From Nemertoderma westbladi (Eukaryota > Xenacoelomorpha > Nemertodermatida > Nemertodermatidae), in contig JAUCBJ010007917.1 of the NCBI GenBank assembly GCA_032718475.1, positions 1 to 60,222 of the forward strand: a DNA stretch of 60,222 nucleotides, read 5' to 3'. The translations under genes were made by a program, and so were the position numbers. Each line of letters begins with the position of its first letter. The stretch's first letter is position 1. Of this stretch, positions 40,468 to 48,253 are shown piece by piece. The notes under the pieces are model-generated. The model was not told the DNA's origin and did not search any database. It saw only the letters and a list, made by a program, of their open reading frames with translations.

Positions 40468-42364
40468 TGTAAGGGTCCAGTAGTATACCGCTTACCAGAT
40501 CCTAGTAACGATGTATCTTACTATGAGACTCTAGTAATGTATACGGGCTTGTACAGTATCTGACAACAAATCCCAGTCCAGGATATCTAAACAAACAGAT
40601 ACAATACACAAACGACTACTGGCGAGGAACAGAGCCTAGTATCTATTCTATGTACGTGAGCGGGTCTAATGCCTACGTACTAGACAAAAGGATACCTGTC
40701 CTCTAACCGGTGAGGCAGATGTACAGTTACAGTAACGGACCAAACTCACGGGAAAACAATCCCCGCGCAGCGAATCCTAACTATCACTGACAGTCCTAAA
40801 TACAGTAACTTGCCGCGGTGTGATTTATATGGTTTATATACGAACTAGGTGGTTAACAGACCTAGTGTAACAATGCTGATTACCCCTGTCTAAATCAGCC
40901 TAAAAGGTCGTGCCTAAATGTAACGATAACTGATCCCCCTGTACGAAATCAGTCTAAAGGGTCAGGCCTAAATGTAACAATAACTGCTGGACAGAAAACA
41001 ACAGTTTAATATCGAAAGTGAAATACTCTCTCTTGCCGCAACTAATTCAGATCCTAATTTTACAAATACAGATAATTTCCACCTAAAGTAATGTATAGTG
41101 CGCTATAGCTAGTAGAACTTTACGGGCAATATGTTTTAGGGCGTGTGTCTGTGGGTGTGTTACAAATAAAACAATTTCGTGTAATTCCTTTACTAGGTTT
41201 TAGTGATTTTCTGACTAAATGATACCGTGCGCTAGCTACTAAAATAAACTAGTCGCGTTTGTAGAACTTTATACTCACAAATGACGTCAAAGCTCTCTCC
41301 TTCCTATCCACAACCCAATGGGCAACCACAGTGTTAGTAACTACACCCGTGATCGGCACTAATACCAGATTCTGGTTGTAAGATAAGAAATAGGGGTTAA
41401 TTGCTACCGTACGTTAGCTGATCTGGTATACTAATTTAATTCTAGAACTTTGTTGCTGCGGTAGTTAGCAGCAATACCTATCAGTACGTGGCAAGGCGCG
41501 GTAGGATATTAATAAACCTCCCTAGGCCAAGCAGTGTGCCGGTAGCAGAAATACTCCTTGCCTGATCAAATAGCTAACTCCAGACAGGGGGGGGGGGGGG
41601 TACTAATGTACGTTCTACAAAGCGAACCGGTACCAAACAGTCAGTGCTACGAATCACTAAATTATGGAACATATGCTGTCCGTACCTAATATGTACTCGC
41701 GTACTGACGAATGGCAATAGTTCGCACCTTTAGGAAGTACAGGTTAACCCAGGGGTTCGTAGGACTGACAAAGGGGGGGGGGTGTTTCTGTCTGAATATA
41801 ATTATTTGATCCTAAATTTGCGGCGTCCAGTACGGCGTCACGCTTACCCTGATCTATAGGTCTTACGGCGGGCAAGGGCGTCGAACAAAGTCTTACCTTC
41901 TCACAAAGCGGGCGCTGCATGGCAAGTTGAGTATTTCGAAGGGGCAAAGGGGGTGCGCGATCAATCCAATGTGGGCGCTAGCGTGTTGTGGACATCTTTT
42001 CCCTGCGTTGCTTACTGCCTAACAGTCTAGGCTGCCATCTCCCTGATGTTTGGCTGTCCCAAAGTTGGACCAAAAGAAAACATGTTCAGGAATTTGCAGT
42101 ATATTTACAGTTTTACAAAGGATTTATCAAATAAAGTTTCAAATACAAATTTCCCGACCGGGATTCGAACTCGTAACCTATGTAATGTAACCAACGCCTT
42201 AACCATCTGACCACTACGCCACAAGAGTACCTAAGGGTTTTATGTGTACAAATATGAATAGGCATATTACATTACTGTAACTCAATCAAAATACGTCGGA
42301 TTTTCGAAAGTTTTTACGTTAAAGTTAAACTACAAATGCTATCTTATAGTGAAATAATTCATCA
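40468..42364 (-). mobile_element. 5' LTR of the 19.1-kb family-A element, promoter deleted
   Basis: 1897 bp and almost identical to 23263-25507, but the step AAAGTTTCAAATACAAATT near 42143 skips about 350 bp that hold the CCAAT and TATA boxes. It has a 14-base G run near 41586. The tRNA-like segment is retained (42150-42228). Confidence 0.92.
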
Positions 42365-42369
42365 ATATC
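42365..42369. repeat. Target-site duplication ATATC (right)
   Basis: Partner of 23258-23262. ORF3 sequence of the older copy resumes directly after it. Confidence 0.92.
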
Positions 42370-43093
42370 CAATAAAATGGTAGGCTCGCAAGCCGAACTG
42401 CCGAACTCCTCGATCTCGCCTTTCTCGTACGCTTTGTACGCCCTATAGAGGCTCAAAGATTCCCTTTTCTCTTGTGTCGACTTATTAGACTCGTCCACTA
42501 CCATACTGTAGACGTCTGGTTCGACTAATTTGGGTTCATAAATAACAATCTCGCACGCGTTCGGTCCACTCATCTTAAACGAATGGTACGGATTCGTCAA
42601 AGGGTATCCGCCTTCTTGGTAACGCAGACTTTGGTGGTATGAACATCGCGCTAATATCGGCTCGGGGTTCTCCGGGTTCAAGCGCATAGGAGTCGCGTGG
42701 TCTTGCTCACGCATACATCCTCCACATTTATAGAACAGTTTATATAAATGGAGAACGCTTCCTTAGTTTCCGGATCCGCTCCTCGAGCGCGTCTATAAAG
42801 ATCATATCTCTGTGTCTCGGGTCCTCGCAAACGTCGCTGGCGTCGCATAACGCATAGTAGGGGTACAACGCTTTGAACTCCGCGCGTAACTCCTCTGCTC
42901 TTTTGTTATAAGCATCCAATCGCTGTCGCGTAACGTTTGGATCCGCCTTGGACTTAGCGAGCTTGGCTGTACTCCTAGCCATACTCTCCACTCCAAACAC
43001 GTTAAAGTTTTGGCCCCATATCGGTTTAACGGCGCCTGGTGCTCCTATTCCTGTGTGAATCCCTGTATATAGTGTTTCTACTAGAGGAAGCAC
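42370..43093 (-). pseudogene. ORF3 N-terminal part of the older family-A copy
   Basis: Two frames (43093-42740 and 42714-42370) match ORF3 residues about 15-270: FGVESMARSTAKLAKSKADP, then LNPENPEPILARCSYH and YRAYKAYEKGEIEEF. A deletion of about 70 bp with frame change near 42740-42820 and a damaged start mark it as dead. The frame was cut by the younger element at 42369. The remaining palindrome is half lost (42379-42394). Confidence 0.88.
42379..42394. repeat. Degenerate 20-bp palindrome, older ORF3 copy
   Basis: GGTAGGCTCGCAAGCC, then GAAC instead of TTCC. Orthologous to 29123. Confidence 0.9.
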
Positions 43094-43414
43094 AAACAGA
43101 GGTTAGATGTAAGGAGACTTAGAGTTTTGTTGGCTTTTGGCTCAACTTTGCTCTAAAACCCCTACCCATTTGCTTAATGACTTCGGGTTTCGCGTGATTT
43201 CGCACTGGCTCCTAATCCAAAAAAAAATGTGCTAATAAAAAACGAATTCCGGGTAAAATAAACGGTCTAAAATACTCACCTTTTAATTTCCCAAACTACT
43301 ATCCCAAAGAAAATAGTGCAGTCGAGAATTAATTTGGTCTAAATAATAGTAGACACGACTACGTAGAACAAGGCCGATTTTCTTTTCCAAAAAAAATTTA
43401 TCTGTAGGCTTGCA
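43094..43414 (-). other. Older family-A copy: spacer upstream of ORF3
   Basis: It matches 29930-30285 with small indels. It ends within a degenerate palindrome (TGTAGGCTTGCA, 43403-43414), where a family-B LTR begins. Confidence 0.85.
43403..43414. repeat. Degenerate 20-bp palindrome cut by the family-B LTR
   Basis: TGTAGGCTTGCA remains. Orthologous to 30276. Confidence 0.75.
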
Positions 43415-44009
43415 TGTTAGCTTATCCAATTCCGCTAACCACCCCATAAAGTGAGCCGTTAAGCAATATTGGGAGCACGAGGTTGATTACCAATATCAAC
43501 CTCGTGTCACCCCAACAAAGTGGGAAGGAGACACATACGCACAATAAGGGTCAGGGGTTACACCCCTGAAAGAGAGAGAATAGCAAGGGCGAAGGGAAGC
43601 ACTTCAGAGGGGGGCAAAGGGTGACAACAGAGTTATTAGCCAATGGGGGGAAGGCACCGGCTGGGTAACGTAACTTGGCCAACCGTGCAATATACATTAC
43701 CAGTACAGCTATCATTTATTCAGTGTATCATTTATTCAGTGTGTCATTCAATCAGTTAGTTAGGTTAGTTTAGCTAGGGAAGTACCGGGACTTTAATCAC
43801 CGTCTTCGATACCCGCCTTCCGTTTACCATTAATATTCTATTGTGTATCATTGCATTGTATCATCTACCCCGTGTATCATTTATTCATTATGCTATTATA
43901 CCCGAAGGACCATATACAACGATCAACAAACTCTTTCACTTTTCACACACGGCGGGGACGCGTAGATTAAAAACCGGATAAACCGGGATCCTCCCTGGAT
44001 CCCGTCACA
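43415..44009 (+). mobile_element. Family-B 5' LTR (copy e)
   Basis: 595 bp from TGTTAGCTTATCC to GATCCCGTCACA. The start matches the reverse of 12856 (TGTTAGCGAATCC) and the end matches 12259, 2911 and 20220. A hairpin with an 11-bp stem (CACGAGGTTGA...TCAACCTCGTG) lies at 43476-43506. Gag follows directly on the plus strand. Confidence 0.88.
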
Positions 44010-44102
44010 GTGATTAAAACCCAAGCTGCCGCCCCTAGTTAAACAGTGACTACCAACCACCGATCAACTGACAAGTTAAAAGATGAGTCGAGTAGAAGAG
44101 AC

Positions 44103-45529
44103 AATCTAGACAAACCGTCATCACAAACAAAGACGGCGATCTAACGATCCGCGAGGCCGCGACTAGACGGTATAGACCCGCAACGCCGGACCCATCGATA
44201 ACGGGCGATCCGGCAATTCAGGATGAGGGGGGCCGTCTACAACTGGAGAGCGAGTCGAGAGAAGGAAGAGACGAGTCGGGAGAAGAGAGAGACGAGTCGA
44301 CGCGGAGCGGGGGTCGACGCACCGATGTCGCTGGCCAGCCACAGGCCGAGGGCGACGGACGGTCCACCGGAACGGCGATGGTGGAGCCGATGGTACGACG
44401 CCGGACCCGGAGAGACGGAGGAGAGGTCGGCGACGAGGACGTCGGGGTTTCTGATCGACTTCGACGGGCCTACAACGCGACCCGGAAACTACTTAAGGAG
44501 GCCATAGAGGGGGCGAGGATAGACGTGGTAAAGTTAACAAAAGGACTAGGTGAGTCGGATAAACATTTTAGGTATCTAATGCGCTTTGGGCAGAGAGAAC
44601 TGGCCAAGGAGAGAGCGAGAGGGGTTGCCGAGGAACTGTGTGATTTATGGCGGTGTAGGGGTATGCAACCTAGTGTAGTGTACATAGGGCCATACTTAGT
44701 CGATGCCCGGGGAATAAAATTAGTGGGTTGGGGGAGACCGCAGGAGGGTGAATCCGAGGTTAACCCCGAGGATTCGGTCTCGTCGGTCGGAGAAAGTTCA
44801 GGGAGGCGGGGGAAAGTCAGTAGGACGGGAAGGCGGAGGGAATCCGTCGTAACCGATAAGTCCGCTACATCCTCCGCAAAAGAAAGACGGGTGATGGAAT
44901 TAAATCTGGCTTACCAAGTCGATCTAACGGCGCAAGACCAGAGAGAAATAGAGAGACAGTTAGAGGAGGGGAAAGCGCTATTAGAGAAGGAAATGGAACT
45001 GGTTATGGAGACCGGAGAGAGGGCCGAGAAGGCCGCGAGAAGCTTTAGGGAGTGTGAGGAAATAGGGAGGAAGGAACAAGAGGAGCATGAAGCGAGAGAA
45101 CTGAGTGAACGTAAGGAGCGCGAAGCGAGAGAACAGAGTGAACGTAAAGAGCGCGAGGCGAGAGAGCGGAGTGAGCATGAAGAACGTGAGAGAAGACGAA
45201 GGGAGGGAGCCGAGAGAGAGAGGGAATTGGCCGAGCAAAGCGCGCGGGAGAGAAGGGAGAGAACGGCAGAGGATACGCGTGTGCGGGAGGTTCTAAATGC
45301 CCGTCTGAGGGGGCTTATCCAGTACCAAGCCATAAAGAAACACAAACTGAAACTGGCGCAGATGGGGTTGTCAGAGAGTGACGCTGGCTCGAATGCTCTC
45401 GAAGAGCCAAGAGCCGTGGATACATTTATTAGTACCCCACTTACAGGGACCGCACGACAGACCCGAGACTGGTGTGACCGTACGGGCGGGGGGGGGGGGG
45501 GGGGGGGGGTAATAATAATAATACAGTAG
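44103..45529 (+). pseudogene. Family-B gag, N-terminal coiled-coil part (copy e)
   Basis: An ATG at 44083 is followed by an in-frame TAG at 44107. The gag frame itself is open from about 44103, with its first Met only at 44378. Early homology to copies b and c (TIREAATRRYRPATPDP) shows the true start lies upstream and was lost by a small indel. It carries VVYIGPYLVDARGIKLVGW, NPEDSVSSVGESS and a long Glu/Arg coiled coil with a repeated SERKEREAREQ unit, then NALEEPRAVDTFISTPLTGT. It ends in polyglycine from a 22-base G run (45488-45509), after which the frame changes. Confidence 0.8.
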
Positions 45530-46163
45530 ATGACGTTAATATTAATAGTACCGTATTAGATAATCCTAACCAAACCTTTATTCCAGGAAATATTTTACCT
45601 AGTGGTAGTAATTTAAACTTAAATGCAATTAACCCAAATAATTTAAATAATAATCCGAATTCGAATTTACAAATTAATCCAAATAATTTAGATAATGATC
45701 CAAACCCGAATTTCAAAATAATTCAAATAATCCTATCTCGAACGAACAAAATAATTCTGTTTCTAATTTTGGTGCACAAAATAATTCAGGTGAACTAGAG
45801 GGCCAAATTGGCGACAACCACAGTGGTGCTATTAACGTGAACGTGTCGGACATATACAACCTGGCAAACGGGGGCCTGGTAGGCCACGAAGTTGGTAGGC
45901 AGGAAATGGCGGGGTTAAGTCAACCCGACGGGGGCCTGGTAGGCCACGTAGTTGGTAGGCAGGAGGTAGCGGGGTTAAGCCAACCTGAGGTGGGCCTGGT
46001 AGGCCACGCAATAGTAGAGAGTGAGGCGGGGGTGAATGGACCCAGCCGTAGTAGAAACAGTACATCGACTAGAGAGGGGTGTAGAGGTGAAGTGAGAGAT
46101 AGTGAAGTAAAATGTGGCGAGTGGGGGGGGGGGGGCTACAGGAGCCCCACAACAGCGAGTTAG
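45530..46163 (+). pseudogene. Family-B gag linker: Asn-rich stretch and three GGLVGH repeats
   Basis: After the G run the frame encodes an Asn/Pro-rich low-complexity stretch, broken by an indel near 45715. From 45837 it encodes MNVSDIYNLANGG followed by a 20-residue repeat, GGLVGHEVGRQEMAGLSQPD, three times (60-bp DNA unit at about 45869, 45929 and 45989). The DNA unit contains the near-palindrome GGCCTGGTAGGCC. A 13-base G run (46123-46135) ends the frame. Confidence 0.7.
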
Positions 46164-47094
46164 CGGCGAAAAGGGGGGGGGGGCAGAGAGTGCCCCACAG
46201 GCGTCAACGGATAATGCGCAGGCCGAGACAGGTAAAGCGCAACACCCGGCGACGGAGAGTAATAGGGGGATTGCAAGTATCCCCAGCGGTGTGCGATCGA
46301 GCAGAGAGAGGCAGGTTGACGTCGCGAGAGGGCAGACCAAGCGTCGAGCCCGATCAGAAGAGGGAAGAAGAACAGTGGAGTTTAACCGGGAGATGGAGGA
46401 GAGATCTTACGAGCGGGAATACTGCACTGGAGAGAGAAGAAGAGAAGAAAGTAGAAGAAGTATCGCCGCGGGCGATAGGAGAGCGAGGACGGATACCGAG
46501 CCGTCGATGGTCGAGATAGGAACGGAAAGTCAGTGGGGTCGAACTTCGGGAGATTGCCGTTGTCCCGGAGAGGCGCGACCTGACGAGGCGCACTACGCGC
46601 CGATAGAGGGGTACGCGATGTACCAACATGAGAACGAGAATAGTGGAGGGGATCGAAGAGAAACTTTCTGGCGGGATATAACTACCGATCGAGGATACGG
46701 TAGCCGCGGGGAGGATTACTCGAGAAGAATAAACTTCGATCCCGAGCGACACATACAGACTGTAGGACATACTGTAGGCCTTACTGCACATACCATAGGC
46801 CATGCTGACAGGAAAAATGTAGGCGATAGGATAGCGCGGACGGCGGGATTAAATCCGGAAGTCGCGGAGTACATACCGGCGGGTAGGCCAGGAGCTGATA
46901 GGCCTATACCGGTACCAGCACAGCAGTATGACTACAGCATGCAGGGACATAACATATACCCAGGGGAGGGGGGAATTATTGCGGATAGGTGCATGGGCCC
47001 CAATATATTAACATCAACCCCAGTACTAAGCATACCGGTGGGGGGGGGGGGCAGGGTGACATTCCCCCATCACGATATCAACAATATACCCTGA
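46114..47094 (+). pseudogene. Family-B gag middle region (326 aa)
   Basis: The open frame begins in the G run at 46123-46135 and passes a second run at 46173-46183 as glycine. It is Arg/Glu-rich at first, then has an unusual TVGHTVGLTAHTIGHADRKN repeat. It reaches a third G run (47040-47051) and stops at 47094. No catalytic motif was seen. It sits between the coiled coil and the capsid, so I take it as a Gag linker. Confidence 0.6.
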
Positions 47095-47948
47095 TAGGAG
47101 TAAGAACAACGAGGCCCTTGGATGAAAACAGATCATGCGACACAGAAATATGGAGGGGGCCGCTACCCCCAATGATATACCCAAGCCAGAGGAAGACAGG
47201 AAATAGGACGGACGGACCACACCCAACAGGAGAAACTATACAACATCCATCGAACCCATTGGAAGCGCAGGCGATGGGGATGGCCACGTTGATCGATGCG
47301 TTAAAAACTAGGATCGAGTTACCACCCGTGGAACCGTTTAAATTCGATGGGAGTAGGCCGGAAGAATACCTACAGTTTCGGCGCATGTATAGTAACGAAA
47401 TACTGACAAAGATCTTGACGCAGGCAGAGTGCCTAAAATATCTGCAAGTATATACAGGAGGCCCAGCATACGACATCGTGAGGCAATACCAGGGCATAGA
47501 GGGCGGCTTCACGACGGCATGGCGGGCACTGGACAGGGAATACTGGCACGCGGTCAAGATCATCCGGCAAACCCTGAGGGGCATAACATCGGGTGGCCTA
47601 CAGGATAATCCCATTAGCATAAAGACATTCGCTAACAAAGTTGAGAAGGCGCTAATCGTGCTAAAGACGCTAGACGCGCCATACGAACTCAACGCGTCCA
47701 ACAACATCACCACGATAGCGCAGGCACTACCGATGTGGCTGCGCAACAAGTGGAGGAAGATCGCTTTCTCCACTCGAGATAGGAAGGGTGCGGAACCGGC
47801 TCAGTCTATAGCGAGGACAGCCTGGGAAAGGGACCAAGAACCGACTACCATAGACCGAAACCAGAACACAACACGTCAAACGCATTACCAAAGCTCAGGC
47901 AATCATTGCCATACGCAGCGATGCAGGGGACTGCAAGTCCACAGGTAG
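46989..47948 (+). CDS. Family-B Gag capsid domain
   Basis: The real coding part starts after the G run at 47040-47051. Capsid-type motifs of BEL/Pao Gag are LPPVEPFKFDGSRPEEYLQF, LTQAECLKYLQVYTGGPA and FANKVEKALIVLKTLD, about residues 115-260. The last 40 codons (TTRQTHYQSSGNHC on) are out of frame; the frame of 47906-48253 continues instead. It would form the particle shell. Confidence 0.85.
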   Translation: MHGPQYININPSTKHTGGGGGQGDIPPSRYQQYTLIGVRTTRPLDENRSCDTEIWRGPLPPMIYPSQRKTGNRTDGPHPTGETIQHPSNPLEAQAMGMATLIDALKTRIELPPVEPFKFDGSRPEEYLQFRRMYSNEILTKILTQAECLKYLQVYTGGPAYDIVRQYQGIEGGFTTAWRALDREYWHAVKIIRQTLRGITSGGLQDNPISIKTFANKVEKALIVLKTLDAPYELNASNNITTIAQALPMWLRNKWRKIAFSTRDRKGAEPAQSIARTAWERDQEPTTIDRNQNTTRQTHYQSSGNHCHTQRCRGLQVHR

Positions 47949-48253
47949 CCGGGGGTAAGACCACATCATGGAGCGGACAGGGGAGGGACAACAACACAAA
48001 TAAATATAACCCCAGTACGCCCAGTAGGCCGAACCCAAACAATAAAAACAGTAGGGACTTTGGTACAAATACAGCTGCGATACGCGATGGACTGTACAAG
48101 GACGGCTACGACCCAAAGAGCAAATGCCAGCTACATACAAATGCATCTCATCGAACCATGAACTGCAGCTACTGGCAAGCGCTACCCAGGGAAGATCAGG
48201 TAGAGTACGCGACGAAAAACGAGATCTGCTCGCGATGTGATGAGTGGACATAG
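47906..48253 (+). pseudogene. Family-B nucleocapsid region
   Basis: Asn/Ser/Pro-rich, then CQLHTNASHRTMNC and the first half of a second knuckle, CSRCDEW. The second half, GHRARQC, is in the next frame (48237 onward). A one- or two-base shift inside the knuckle therefore joins gag to pol. Confidence 0.8.

Larger units (their letters stand above)
23263..42364 (-). mobile_element. Giant family-A BEL/Pao retrotransposon, 19.1 kb, near complete
   Basis: A complete LTR-to-LTR copy. In minus-strand order it has 5' LTR 42364-40468, leader, gag 39526-36341, pol 36344-30647 with one frameshift, ORF3 29913-26158, 3' UTR and 3' LTR 25507-23263. ATATC is duplicated on both sides. BEL/Pao identity rests on the RT blocks (FTCDVEAMF, FYVDDGL), the Gag capsid motif PKFSGNAKHWRTLV and the D-D-E integrase. 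At 19.1 kb, with LTRs above 2 kb and a third 1251-codon ORF, it is well above the usual 5-9 kb of this superfamily. Lesions include the promoter deletion in the 5' LTR, an 8-bp duplication and a TGA at the gag/pol border, and a single-base shift in integrase. Confidence 0.93.

Noticed and set aside
44083-44109. ATG at 44083 as gag start of family-B copy e
   Set aside because: It is followed by TAG after eight codons, and homology to other copies lies in another frame.
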